Positions 1 to 8,088 are shown, numbered from the stretch's first letter. The stretch: DNA of 19,113 nucleotides from Nanobdellota archaeon (GCA_023131705.1 JAGLZG010000136.1:1-19113), one strand, 5' to 3'. Numbers and translations: made by a program. Notes: generated by a model from the letters alone, not told the origin.

Positions 1-79
1 TGTTTTTTGTAACATATATTATATAATATATTTTTTATAATATATATAATATATAATAATACTTTTCTCTCTAATTTTT

Positions 80-101
80 TTATTTTCAATATTGAAAATA
101 A
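80..101. terminator. Perfect 22-nt palindrome, possible terminator of an upstream gene
   Basis: TTATTTTCAAT followed by its exact reverse complement, directly after a T-rich run (positions 74-81). It lies in the AT-rich leader (1-272), which otherwise holds only TA-rich low-complexity sequence up to the rnp3 promoter. A close relative of this hairpin occurs at 1865-1886, after the second gene. A role as terminator or processing signal is inferred; the direction is unknown. Confidence 0.3.
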
Positions 102-213
102 TTAATGATAAATATAATGTATTGTATATCTTAAATTATATATAATATAAAATATAAATAAATAATAAAATAATATTATATAATAGTGTTCCATAGGAAA
201 TGAAGGGGGTAGA

Positions 214-225
214 GGTTATAAAAAG
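214..225 (+). promoter_or_regulatory. TATA-box promoter of rnp3
   Basis: GGTTATAAAAAG matches an archaeal TATA element. Initiation about 25 nt downstream would fall near 243, giving a leader of about 30 nt before the ATG at 273. It is the best such match in the leader, although TA-rich background makes false matches easy. Confidence 0.45.
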
Positions 226-272
226 AAAATACTATTTAATAGAAAAAGACCGAAAGGATTAAATAAATATTC

Positions 273-848
273 ATGATTTGTTTGGATAATATGCAATTAA
301 ATTTTGTTTTTCCAAGGAATAATGAGGAAGAGTTTATTAAAGTAGCTGAGAAACTAGGATGTAAAAAATTATGTTTTGTCTATGATTTAAATAAATATAA
401 GGATGTTAAAAGAAGAAAGTTTAACACGAAACTTAGATTAGAATATGGAATTTTGACAGATGAAAAAAATATAAAAAAAGCAAAAAAACTAAGCAATTAT
501 GTTTTAGTTAAGGCATCTGATAATAACAGGCATATAATTGAAAAAAATAGAAATATAATATTATTTGGTTTAGAGACAGATCAGAAAAGAGATTTTATTC
601 ACCAAAGAAGGTCTGGACTTAATCATATATTATGCAATTTAGCAAATAAAAATAATATAAAAATAGGTTTTTCTTTTGGTTTATTGTTAAACTCAGATGA
701 ATTGTCAAGAGCTAAAATGATTGGGAGGGCAATACAAAATATAAGGCTTTGTAAGAAATATAAAGTTGATATTATAATCAGTTCTTTTAGCTCTAATCCT
801 TTTGACCTTAGGAATGTTAAGGATTTAATTAGTTTGTTTGCAGTTTAG
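273..848 (+). CDS. rnp3: Ribonuclease P protein component 3 (Rpp30 family)
   Basis: This is a protein subunit of archaeal RNase P, which together with the catalytic RNA and the other Rpp proteins removes 5' leaders from pre-tRNAs in the cytoplasm. The 191-residue product has the compact TIM-barrel (PHP-like) pattern of the family. Near residues 115-135 a segment with RSGLNHILCNLA and FSFGLLL matches the family block that normally reads D/N-HVLxxLA...IxFSL. A second block around 150-185 has RAxxIGRAxxNIRLCKKYKV followed by IIISS and a closing DLRNVKDLISL, the hallmark C-terminal helix region. The length is slightly below the usual 200-240. The ATG at 273 follows a weak AAAGGAT element; an alternative ATG at 291 would remove six residues. 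It has its own TATA promoter and is separated from the downstream genes by the hairpin array. Confidence 0.9.
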   Translation: MICLDNMQLNFVFPRNNEEEFIKVAEKLGCKKLCFVYDLNKYKDVKRRKFNTKLRLEYGILTDEKNIKKAKKLSNYVLVKASDNNRHIIEKNRNIILFGLETDQKRDFIHQRRSGLNHILCNLANKNNIKIGFSFGLLLNSDELSRAKMIGRAIQNIRLCKKYKVDIIISSFSSNPFDLRNVKDLISLFAV

Positions 849-868
849 AGTGGTTATGAATTATTTAC

Positions 869-1090
869 GAGTTTGTAAAAACTTTTAGAAGCTTTGCTTC
901 TAAACTCATAAAAATCCTTTGGATTTTTAGGATCCTTAGAAAAACCAAGGGTTTTTCTGGGACACTTAGAAACTCTGAAGGGGTTTCTGGTGTGTTCAGA
1001 AATTGCAAAGCGATTTTTTAGTGCGTTTGGAAAACTTTGTTTTTAGAAAAAATTTTTCTAAACCAATGAGCAAAGCTCAAGGTTTCCAAA
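869..1090. repeat. Array of consecutive short hairpins, partly with 30-nt period
   Basis: This 327-nt gap between genes (849-1175) holds no ORF but many self-complementary units in a row. Stems seen: 884-892/896-904 (TTTAGAAGC, 3-nt loop), 910-917/921-928 (AAAAATCC), a palindrome AGGATCCT at 929-936, 938-946/950-958 (AGAAAAACC), 968-975/981-988 (AGAAACTC, one G-T pair), 998-1006/1010-1018 (AGAAATTGC with G-T pairs), 1045-1051/1053-1059 (AGAAAAA) and 1067-1071/1075-1079 (TGAGC). TTTGGAAA (1026-1033) pairs with TTTCCAAA (1083-1090) and encloses the last two. AGAAA at 938, 968 and 998 recurs at exactly 30 nt. The stem tips differ while pairing is kept. Function is unknown; a structured RNA or a mobile palindromic repeat family are both possible. 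Confidence 0.7.
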
Positions 1091-1093
1091 AGA

Positions 1094-1105
1094 TTTATAT
1101 ATAAA
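1094..1105 (+). promoter_or_regulatory. TATA-box promoter of the 1176 membrane-protein gene
   Basis: TTTATATATAAA stands immediately after the hairpin array. Initiation near 1126 would leave a leader of about 50 nt before the ATG at 1176. An AAGGGGA element at 1148-1154 is too far from the start (over 20 nt) to be a convincing ribosome-binding site. Confidence 0.45.
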
Positions 1106-1175
1106 TTTTTTAATTAACATAATTAAGGTGATTATAACAAAAAAAAGAAGGGGATTTTTTATTAGCTTATAAAAA

Positions 1176-1820
1176 ATGGCATATCCAGAAACAACAGAGT
1201 ATATAAAAAAACAACTAAAAGAAGGGTTTAGCCCAGAGAGGATAAAAAAGGCTTTGTTAGATGCAGGTTATTTGCCAGAAGTAGTAGATAGTTTAATGAA
1301 AGAAGCTGGTGTTAAAGAGGATACAAAAAAATCCACATCAGGCATTGAAAAGGTTCTACTGAAAGATATTGCAATTGGCGTGATTTTATTATTAGTAGTG
1401 GGGGGATTTGTTTATTTCAGTTTTTTCAAACCGGAAAATTTAGAGGAAAAAGAGATGTTGGCTCCTGCTGAACATACTTCTGAACAAGTTGTTGAAGAAG
1501 AACCTAAATCATTTTTTAAAAAAGAGATTGAAGGAAATGATATTGGCGTTGATTTTTCACATATTTCTCCTTTAAAACTTAGAAAAGGAAGTTCTATCAT
1601 AATTGATTTAACCAATTATATTAAGAATGCAGAAAAAGACGATAAGTTAAGGTGGGTAAGGTCTGGCCATCGCTGTATTGAGGTTATCATAAGGGACAGT
1701 AAAGCAACATTAAAACATAATGATATAGCTTCCTGCCCAAGCACAGAAAACATAAAATTTCAGGTAATAGATACAAACAAAAGGACAGATTCTGATATAT
1801 TAGTTGTAAAGGTTTATTAA
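1176..1820 (+). CDS. Membrane-anchored protein with N-terminal helical module and C-terminal Ig/cadherin-like domain
   Basis: No named function is recognised. Residues 1-50 form a charged helical module (YIKKQLKEGFSPERIKKALL, then DAGY and VDSLM), a type of N-terminus frequent in membrane proteins of DPANN archaea. Residues about 63-84 are one hydrophobic transmembrane segment (IAIGVILLLVVGGFVYFSFF). A Glu/Lys-rich linker follows, then about 85 residues (130-214) with alternating beta-strand pattern ending in DSDILVVKVY. This resembles the dystroglycan/cadherin-like domains of archaeal surface proteins, with the usual DLTNY..DxxxLxW start and FxVxDxxxxxD end. Two Cys in this domain (HRC and ASC) could form a disulfide outside the cell. 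With the positive-inside rule the small helical module would be cytoplasmic. The ATG is preceded in frame by a stop, so the start is well constrained. It is a lone gene with its own promoter and a hairpin after the stop. Confidence 0.75.
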   Translation: MAYPETTEYIKKQLKEGFSPERIKKALLDAGYLPEVVDSLMKEAGVKEDTKKSTSGIEKVLLKDIAIGVILLLVVGGFVYFSFFKPENLEEKEMLAPAEHTSEQVVEEEPKSFFKKEIEGNDIGVDFSHISPLKLRKGSSIIIDLTNYIKNAEKDDKLRWVRSGHRCIEVIIRDSKATLKHNDIASCPSTENIKFQVIDTNKRTDSDILVVKVY

Positions 1821-1864
1821 ATATTATTAAGTTTTTAATAAAAATTGTGAGATATTAAACTATT

Positions 1865-1886
1865 TTTATTTTCAATAGAAAATAAA
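1865..1886. terminator. Hairpin after the 1176-1820 gene, possible terminator
   Basis: TTTATTTTC, a 4-nt AATA loop and the perfect complement GAAAATAAA. It sits 45 nt after the stop, with T-rich stretches before it. The sequence is nearly that of the palindrome at 80-101, suggesting a shared element. Confidence 0.35.
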
Positions 1887-1910
1887 TATTAAATCTTAAA
1901 AAACAATAAA

Positions 1911-1918
1911 TTTATAAG
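1911..1918 (+). promoter_or_regulatory. TATA-box promoter of the plus-strand radical SAM operon (leaderless)
   Basis: TTTATAAG, preceded by an A-rich stretch, has its centre 26 nt before the ATG at 1941. Transcription would therefore start at or next to the first codon, as in many archaeal leaderless mRNAs. No ribosome-binding site lies before this ATG, consistent with leaderless translation. Confidence 0.6.
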
Positions 1919-1940
1919 AATACAAACCATTCTTGTTTTT

Positions 1941-3692
1941 ATGGGGGAAAAAAGAGTAGATATAAAAACCGGATTTATTTGCAATAACAACTGCAGGTTT
2001 TGTGCTCAGGCACATAAGAAGTATCTAGGTAATAGAACAACACAAGAAATAAAAAAAGACCTTGAAAAAGCAAGAAAAACCTGCATAGATGTTGTTTTTA
2101 CAGGTGGAGAGCCAACAATAAGAAGTGATATACTAGAATTAATAAGCTATGCTAAACAACTTAAGTTTAGAACAATACAAATACAAACAAATGGAAGGAT
2201 GTTCAGTTATTTAAAGTACTGTAAAGATATTATCAAAGCAGGAGCCAATGATTTTGCGCCTGCTCTTCATGGTTATTGTTCAAGGCAACATGATTTTCTA
2301 ACAAGAAACAAAGGAAGCTTTGAACAAACAGTCAAGGGAATAAAAAACCTTAAAAAACTTGGACAAACAATAAACATGAATACAGTTGTTGTCAAACAAA
2401 ATTATAAAAATTTACCAGAAATAGCAAGATTATTGGTAAAATTAAAAGTAGACCAGTTCCAATTTGCATTTGTTCACCCCATAGGAAATGCCTACAAATA
2501 TTATGATGAGATAATCCCAAGAATGGGTTTGGCTGTGCCTTACATAAAAAAAGGATTGCAGATAGGAATTGACGCTAACATAAGTGTAATGGCAGAGGCA
2601 ATACCTTATTGCATGATGAAAGGTTACGAAAAATATGTTTCTGAAAATTTTATCCCTGAAACAAAGATAATCGAACCTAAAATGACTATAGAAGATTACA
2701 AAAAAAGCAGAATGAAAGAGGGAAAAACAAAGTTTTTACAATGTAAACAATGCAAATATGATAAAATTTGCGAGGGACCCTGGAAAGAGTATCCTGAGAA
2801 GAAAGGTAACAAAGAATTTAAACCAGTTAAGAAAAATGGAAAAAATTTAGAAATCAATAAAAAAATGGCCATATTTAAAGAACATGTAAAAAAATACAAT
2901 ATAGAATTGCATCACATTCTTTTAATTCTGCAAGTTTATTTTCAAATAAAGCCAAATGCTACCATTGACAATTTATTACCTGAAAAAAAGGAAGATATCC
3001 AAAATTTCTTGAAAATACTAGGTCTTTATTACAAAATCATCGACTATCCAAGATACAAAAAGCTTATACTTGGAAACAAAAAAAAAGATGTAGAAAGAAT
3101 GAGCCAAATACATGAAGTGAATTTAGGTGATTATAATAATAAAAGTTTAGTTAAGGAATATGGAAAATTTTTAGGATATCCAGAATGTTGTATAAACAAA
3201 GGAAATTTTCCTAAAAAAGAAAAAATGGTCATTGATTATAGATTGAGTAGATTTTCTTCTTACCCCTTTATTTTCCATCATCCTTGTTCAGAAAATTGTA
3301 AAAAATCTTTAAAGTTAGTTAAGAAAGTTCAAATGATTTATAGTCTTTATGATAAAATTTTTTATTTAAACATCAAAAAATCCCTTTTAAAACCAGTTTT
3401 GGTTCTTCATGATTGCAATTTTATAATTTTTGATGGCAGGTTATCCAATAATATTCTTACATTTTCTTCTTTAATTCATATATCCCCTTCAAATATGGCA
3501 GATCAAGAATTTACAGAAAGGGATTTGAAGATTCAGGGGATAGTAAAAGAAATTAAAAAAGCAAATAAAATAATATTTGATAATGGTGTTTTTAGGTTAT
3601 ACTTGAATAAAAAATTAATCAAATCCTTTGAATTTAGAAAAGATTGCGTTTACCACTTAATCAATCCAATAAAATCTTTAAATAATTGTTAG
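1941..3692 (+). CDS. Radical SAM protein (HxsC-like) fused to a GYPECC / DUF483-like domain
   Basis: Residues 1-298 are a radical SAM enzyme. The [4Fe-4S] ligands are C14, C18 and C21 (CNNNCRFC), the SAM-binding GGEP is at 55-58, and an auxiliary Fe-S site is likely from C224 plus C268, C271 and C277 (CX2CX5C), followed by the EFKPV signature that also closes the proteins at 3702 and 4995 (first half). GSFEQTVKGIKNLKKLG and NYKNLPEIARLL are shared with the HxsC-like proteins of this locus. Residues about 305-583 form a second region with GYPECC (412-417) and HHPCSENC (446-453), a Cys pattern I associate with the uncharacterised archaeal DUF483 family; that assignment is from memory. The last 90 residues resemble the small protein at 4576. 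A substrate-recognition or metal-binding role for the second part is inference. It is the first gene of a tight operon, 9 nt before the next start. The substrate is unknown; a peptide is likely from context. Confidence 0.8.
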   Translation: MGEKRVDIKTGFICNNNCRFCAQAHKKYLGNRTTQEIKKDLEKARKTCIDVVFTGGEPTIRSDILELISYAKQLKFRTIQIQTNGRMFSYLKYCKDIIKAGANDFAPALHGYCSRQHDFLTRNKGSFEQTVKGIKNLKKLGQTINMNTVVVKQNYKNLPEIARLLVKLKVDQFQFAFVHPIGNAYKYYDEIIPRMGLAVPYIKKGLQIGIDANISVMAEAIPYCMMKGYEKYVSENFIPETKIIEPKMTIEDYKKSRMKEGKTKFLQCKQCKYDKICEGPWKEYPEKKGNKEFKPVKKNGKNLEINKKMAIFKEHVKKYNIELHHILLILQVYFQIKPNATIDNLLPEKKEDIQNFLKILGLYYKIIDYPRYKKLILGNKKKDVERMSQIHEVNLGDYNNKSLVKEYGKFLGYPECCINKGNFPKKEKMVIDYRLSRFSSYPFIFHHPCSENCKKSLKLVKKVQMIYSLYDKIFYLNIKKSLLKPVLVLHDCNFIIFDGRLSNNILTFSSLIHISPSNMADQEFTERDLKIQGIVKEIKKANKIIFDNGVFRLYLNKKLIKSFEFRKDCVYHLINPIKSLNNC

Positions 3693-3701
3693 ATTTAAAA
3701 A

Positions 3702-4574
3702 ATGAGACATGTTAAATATAAATACACCAGAAAAGAGAAAGGGGTTATCATATTCAGCATTACACAAAGATGCAATAATTACTGTGTTTTTTGTTACTGT
3801 CCTAAGCTGATGATTAACAATCCAGATATAGGAGAACTTAAAAAAGAAATTGATATTTTTAGAAACCCTAAAGAGATTTATTTATCAGGAGGGGAGCCAA
3901 CAATAAGAAAGGATTTCTTTGAGATTATAGGATACATAAAAAAAAAATATCCTAAGGTTAGATTAAACTTAATAACAAATGGAAGAATGTTAAGTTATCC
4001 TTCTTTTGTAAAAAGATTGAAAAAGACGAATTTTTCCAAAATAGTCACTGAAATACATGGCCCTAACAGCGAAATCCATGACAAAATAACCCAAGTAAAA
4101 GGCTCTTTCCTGCAAACTGTTGATGGCATTAAAAATCTTATAAAGTTAGACATTCCTGTTGAGCTAAGAATTGTCATAAATAAAATAAATTATAAAGATT
4201 TGCCTGCCCTAGCACGATTTATTACAACTAATTTTGATAAATTAACAAAGGTAGTTCTTTTTCCCATAAATATAGTTGGAGAAGCATATAAGAATAAGGA
4301 AAAAATAGCCCCCAGATACAAAGAGATAAAACCTTATGTGCAAAAATGCGTGGATATCTTAAGCAAAAAGCAAAAAGTTGACTTGTTTCATTTTCCTTTT
4401 TGTACACTTGACAAAAAATACTGGGGCTTTATAACAGGACCAACTACAGTAGAAGAGAGGCTTTCTCTTACCAAAGAATGCAAAGATTGCATTAAAAAAG
4501 AAAACTGCCCAAAAATCTGGAAAACTTACCTTCATATTTTTGGGAAAGATGAATTCAAACCAATAAAAAAATAA
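3702..4574 (+). CDS. hxsC: HxsC-like radical SAM maturase
   Basis: This single-domain radical SAM protein of 290 residues is the best HxsC candidate in the window. It has C24, C28 and C31 (RCNNYCVFC), GGEP at 63-66, ITNGRM at 91-96, GSFLQTVDGIKNL at 134-146 and LRIVINKINYKDLPALARFI near 155-174. An FPFCTLD segment (C234) is followed by C260, C263 and C269, a likely auxiliary cluster. As I recall HxsC, it has the same order: RCNNYC start, GAFDETIRGI-type helix, LPELARFI, then HPLCLLD and a CX2CX5C end. HxsC is one of two radical SAM maturases in the His-Xaa-Ser system. The hxsA and hxsB genes lie about 10 kb away in the convergent operon, which is unusual, so the gene symbol is tentative. The adjacent paralogues at 1941, 4995 and 8090 share the fold, and any of them could be the functional partner. 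Confidence 0.65.
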   Translation: MRHVKYKYTRKEKGVIIFSITQRCNNYCVFCYCPKLMINNPDIGELKKEIDIFRNPKEIYLSGGEPTIRKDFFEIIGYIKKKYPKVRLNLITNGRMLSYPSFVKRLKKTNFSKIVTEIHGPNSEIHDKITQVKGSFLQTVDGIKNLIKLDIPVELRIVINKINYKDLPALARFITTNFDKLTKVVLFPINIVGEAYKNKEKIAPRYKEIKPYVQKCVDILSKKQKVDLFHFPFCTLDKKYWGFITGPTTVEERLSLTKECKDCIKKENCPKIWKTYLHIFGKDEFKPIKK

Positions 4575-4575
4575 G

Positions 4576-4998
4576 ATGAATAATTTTGACCCTATGTACA
4601 AGTGCCATGGAATCCCGGATATTTTACAGGGCTGCTCGATTGAGCTTATAGACTTGATTAAAGGGGGGAGAAATCTAGTTGAGTCATGGAAAACAATAAA
4701 TCAAAAAGACATCAAAGAAATAAAATATTTTTGCAAGCTGCCTGTAATCTATTTCACAGACCCAAATACACCAAAACTTAAAGAAGACCCCCCTGTAATC
4801 ATATTTAATGGAAAATATTCAAAAAATAAAATTTCCTATGATGGATTTATTTCAAACAAAAACTATTTCAATATCTTCAAAAAGGGCAATTGCATAGAAG
4901 TTAAGGATAATAGAATTGATATATTTTTTGGCAATAAGTTTGTTAATAGCCTAAAGATTAAACCAAGATACAAACACCACATCATAATTCCAAAATGA
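4576..4998 (+). CDS. Small protein resembling the C-terminal tail of the 1941-3692 product
   Basis: No known family is recognised. The 140-residue protein has no signal peptide or membrane segment. Its C-terminal half (residues 73-139: VIIFNGKYSKNKISYDG, then NCIEVKDNRIDIFFGNK and a closing HHIIIP) aligns by eye with the final part of the fusion protein at 1941 (FIIFDGRLSNNILTF, NKIIFDNGVFRLYLNKK, VYHLINP). It therefore looks like a stand-alone copy of that tail without the GYPECC motif. Four Cys (10, 20, 53, 106) are present. The start follows the previous stop by one base and its own stop overlaps the next start (ATGA), implying translational coupling. It may be a substrate-binding accessory subunit for the flanking radical SAM enzymes; this is inference from position and shared tail. 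Confidence 0.7.
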   Translation: MNNFDPMYKCHGIPDILQGCSIELIDLIKGGRNLVESWKTINQKDIKEIKYFCKLPVIYFTDPNTPKLKEDPPVIIFNGKYSKNKISYDGFISNKNYFNIFKKGNCIEVKDNRIDIFFGNKFVNSLKIKPRYKHHIIIPK

Positions 4999-6959
4999 AA
5001 CGTATTGATATAAAAACAGGCTACTCATGCAATAACAACTGCAGGTTTTGCATACTTACAGATAAAAGAACAAAATACCGAGACAGAAGTACTGTGGAGG
5101 TGATGGGAGAAATAGAGACAGCAAAAAGAGAAAATTTTGATAAAATAGTCCTGACAGGCGGCGAGATAACAATAAGAAAAGATTTTTTCAAATTATTGAA
5201 ATTTGCTTCTAAACAAGGGTTTAAGGTAATTCATATAGAATCCAATGGAAGGATGTTTAAATATAAGGATTTTACTGAGAAAACAATAAAGGCAGGAGCA
5301 ACGCATTTCACTATTTCTTTACATGCAGGCAATCCGGAGAGCTATGCTTACCTGACAGATACAAGCAAGGAAGCTTTTAGGGAGGTTATACAGGGAATCA
5401 AAAATTTAAAAAAATTTACTGATAATATAGGCATCAACTGCACAATCAATAAAATAAACTATAAAGAATTACCAGATGTTATCACTTTATGCCATGAATT
5501 AAAGATAAACTCTGTTAACTTCCCTTTTGTGAACCCTCGAGGAAATGCCTGGAAAAACAGAAAAGAAATTGTTCCAAGATTTAGCAAAGCGATACCATTC
5601 TTGCATAAGTCTATAGACCTTGCAGAGAAATTAAGAATAGGTGTTTCTACAGAGATGATACCTTTGTGTTTTATGCAGGGATATGAGGGGTGCGTGGAAG
5701 AACTAAGAAAAAAGATGATGACTGTTTCTGCCCCAGAACATATTGATGAAGATTTTGTTGAAACAAGAAAAAAAGGAAAAACTAAAGCACCCCAATGCGC
5801 AAAATGCAGTAAAAATAGAATATGCGAGGGTTTTATGGAAAATTATAAAAAAATATTTGGGGTGGAGGAATTCAAGCCAATTTATAAAACCCAAAGGAAA
5901 AGAATAAGTTTAGAAAAAATAAAAAAACTCTGGAGACACAAACTGACTAATAATTTTAATGAAAAAAAAGAGTTATTCAATTTATATATTGACAGCCCGT
6001 TTTGTTTTTACCCAAAATGCAGATATTGCGCTTATAATCCTGTAATTATAAAAGACATTAAACTTAAAGATAAATATTATAACACTATTTTGATTGATAA
6101 TATAAGGGATTTTAAAGACATATTATCTATCAGGACCCCAGATACAGTTTATTTTGGCGGGGGAAGCAGTTCTTTAATGTCCCTCAAACAGATGAAAAGA
6201 ATATTCAATGAACTTCAAAAGTATTTTGACTTTAAAAATAAAATCAAAGAGAAAACATTTGAATTAAATCCCTTACATATTACAAATGAAAAAATTGAAT
6301 TGCTTAACAAATGGAATTTTACTAATTTAACAATTGGCATACAAACATTCAACAAAAAAATATTGGATTTTAACTATAGGGTAAATCCTCCATTAAACAA
6401 AATTAAAGAGATTTTCAAATTATTTGAAAAGGTAACATATCAATACAATATGGATTTGATGACATTTATCTATAAAGGCAATCTTGAAGAAGACCTCAAA
6501 GTTCTAAAAAAGGATTTAGAAATCACAACAAAAATTTTAAAACCTACAAGAATAACCATTTTTCCTAACTACCACCAAATAGATCCCAAAGACCCAACCA
6601 AACCACCTAAAGCAACGCTTGAGAAGATAACAGCTTTAAGAAAATGCATAAAAAAATTTGACAAAGGAGAGTATAAAGTTATAGGCTGGATGGGAAAAGC
6701 AACCAATTTAGATTACCGAACAAATTATTATTTACTTAGAAAAGATAGGTTCAAAGACATAATCTATAATTGTTCAGCATGGGAAGGCAAGCCAAATTTT
6801 AAAACCTGTATAATCAATCAGAATGTTTTGGCTTTGGGGGGATATGGGAAAAGAACCCCTTATTCATACTTCTCTAATAAACTTTGTTATTACCCAACAA
6901 ACATAGGCAATCACAGAAGTTTTGTGTGCATAACTTCACCAAAATTTAATTTACTTTAG
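4995..6959 (+). CDS. Tandem radical SAM protein: HxsC-like domain plus HemN/HemW-like domain
   Basis: Two radical SAM domains lie in one 654-residue chain. The first (1-298) has C12, C16 and C19 (CNNNCRFC), GGEI instead of GGEP at 55-58, and auxiliary ligands C225, C268, C271 and C277 ending in EFKPI. It is a close paralogue of the first half of the 1941 product. The second (about 325-654) is of the coproporphyrinogen-oxidase-like class: LYIDSPFC (C337), C342 and C345, then VYFGGGSSSLMS (385-396), TFELNP (421-426) and LTIGIQTFN (445-453), matching the FGGGTPT / E-NP / IGVQSF blocks of HemN and HemW. Its cluster motif reads CX4CX2C rather than the normal CX3CX2C. HemW-type domains may bind heme or act in methyl transfer or cyclopropanation; which applies here is unknown. 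The gene overlaps the preceding one by ATGA and the convergent gene at 6956 by 4 bp. No frameshift was seen at the junction. Confidence 0.8.
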   Translation: MKRIDIKTGYSCNNNCRFCILTDKRTKYRDRSTVEVMGEIETAKRENFDKIVLTGGEITIRKDFFKLLKFASKQGFKVIHIESNGRMFKYKDFTEKTIKAGATHFTISLHAGNPESYAYLTDTSKEAFREVIQGIKNLKKFTDNIGINCTINKINYKELPDVITLCHELKINSVNFPFVNPRGNAWKNRKEIVPRFSKAIPFLHKSIDLAEKLRIGVSTEMIPLCFMQGYEGCVEELRKKMMTVSAPEHIDEDFVETRKKGKTKAPQCAKCSKNRICEGFMENYKKIFGVEEFKPIYKTQRKRISLEKIKKLWRHKLTNNFNEKKELFNLYIDSPFCFYPKCRYCAYNPVIIKDIKLKDKYYNTILIDNIRDFKDILSIRTPDTVYFGGGSSSLMSLKQMKRIFNELQKYFDFKNKIKEKTFELNPLHITNEKIELLNKWNFTNLTIGIQTFNKKILDFNYRVNPPLNKIKEIFKLFEKVTYQYNMDLMTFIYKGNLEEDLKVLKKDLEITTKILKPTRITIFPNYHQIDPKDPTKPPKATLEKITALRKCIKKFDKGEYKVIGWMGKATNLDYRTNYYLLRKDRFKDIIYNCSAWEGKPNFKTCIINQNVLALGGYGKRTPYSYFSNKLCYYPTNIGNHRSFVCITSPKFNLL

Positions 6960-8044
6960 AAATAAAATCCTTTTTTTATTTTCATAATATAATCCTTGAA
7001 TCTATCATCTCTCTTTGATTTCTCCATGATGTTTTTCACAGCCTTTAATGATAATTTATTACAAACATTATGGATAGAATCTGCACCTTTATCAGACTTA
7101 TATGAACTGAAATATCTTATTATACAGCTCTTGCACGCATTTTCTCTGTCTGAAAATGAGCACAAGCCAAATGCAAAAACCTTATTTTCTTTTATATTAC
7201 CTATTATATGTTTTTCCTTGTTTTTCACATTAAGCAAAAAAGGAGAAAAAGCCATATTCCCATCAGGATACACTTCTAAAAGATAATTAAAAGGACATGA
7301 AGCTTTCATAAGATTATTTACCCTTTGGTGGGCAATTTCCCAGTTCACAGGATTTAGAAACAAAAAATTATTTTTCCCTATATTTTCCAAAATATAACTA
7401 ACTATCTTTCCATAACCTGAACGAAAATCCATTATACTCTCTTTTTTCCATGGCTTATAATCCCTTATAATTTCAAAATTAAAATATCTAAAACTTAACC
7501 CAATCAGATACAAAAACTCTTTTTCCATAATAGATACAGTTTCCGGCAATATACAAAAAGAAACACCAATATTTTCCTGTTTAATATTATCAAATAACAT
7601 TGATAATTTTTTTGAAACTTGTTCATAAGTGCCCCCTCCACCCCTGAAAAATCTTATCTTGTTATGTATCTTTTTTTCTCCAGCATGGCTTACAATTACC
7701 TTCATATTATACTTCCTGAATAAATCAAGATGTTCTTTCTTAAGAAGGGTAAGGTTAGTACAAATTGAGATTGTAAGATTCTTGTTTTTGTTATCAGCTA
7801 GTTTTATTGCATAAGGACATATTCTTTTTATTAAATCAAATCTCAACAAAGGCTCCCCACCATAAAGGGAAAGGAGCTTATTTTTTCCCTTACTTCTAAT
7901 CAGAAGCCCAATTGCTTTTTTTGCCACTTCCCAACTCATATCTTCATTTGTTTTATTAACAAAACAGTAAGGGCAGGAAAGATTGCATTCTGTAGTTAAG
8001 GTTAGCTTAATCTTGTTTATCCTCTTGTTTGAAAAATCTCTCAT
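6956..8044 (-). CDS. Radical SAM/SPASM domain protein
   Basis: Likely a peptide-modifying radical SAM enzyme of 362 residues and the last gene of the long minus-strand directon. C20, C24 and C27 (ECNLSCPYC) bind the catalytic cluster and YGGEPLL (61-67) contacts SAM. The first 120 residues follow the anaerobic sulfatase-maturase/SPASM pattern (TLTTECNLSCPYC, SICTNLTLL). A run of four glycines lies in RGGGGTYEQV, where related maturases have a GGGS/T loop after the HDxxR segment. A short C-terminal Cys cluster near residues 295-330 (LCSF, ACKSC, HNVC) suggests an auxiliary Fe-S centre of SPASM type. It is less like HxsC than the plus-strand proteins. It has a 45-nt gap to the upstream gene and possibly its own TATA element. 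Substrate unknown; HxsA or another peptide is inferred from context. Confidence 0.8.
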   Translation of the reverse strand: MRDFSNKRINKIKLTLTTECNLSCPYCFVNKTNEDMSWEVAKKAIGLLIRSKGKNKLLSLYGGEPLLRFDLIKRICPYAIKLADNKNKNLTISICTNLTLLKKEHLDLFRKYNMKVIVSHAGEKKIHNKIRFFRGGGGTYEQVSKKLSMLFDNIKQENIGVSFCILPETVSIMEKEFLYLIGLSFRYFNFEIIRDYKPWKKESIMDFRSGYGKIVSYILENIGKNNFLFLNPVNWEIAHQRVNNLMKASCPFNYLLEVYPDGNMAFSPFLLNVKNKEKHIIGNIKENKVFAFGLCSFSDRENACKSCIIRYFSSYKSDKGADSIHNVCNKLSLKAVKNIMEKSKRDDRFKDYIMKIKKGFYF

Positions 8045-8088
8045 TTTTAGTTAGTTTGTTTTATTAACTTTATTAATATTGTACAAAC

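Noticed and set aside
200..262. 20-codon ORF ahead of rnp3
   Set aside because: It contains the likely rnp3 TATA box, matches no known peptide and is expected by chance.
869..1090. CRISPR array
   Set aside because: Units are self-complementary hairpins with varied stems; there is no constant repeat with unique spacers and no cas genes.
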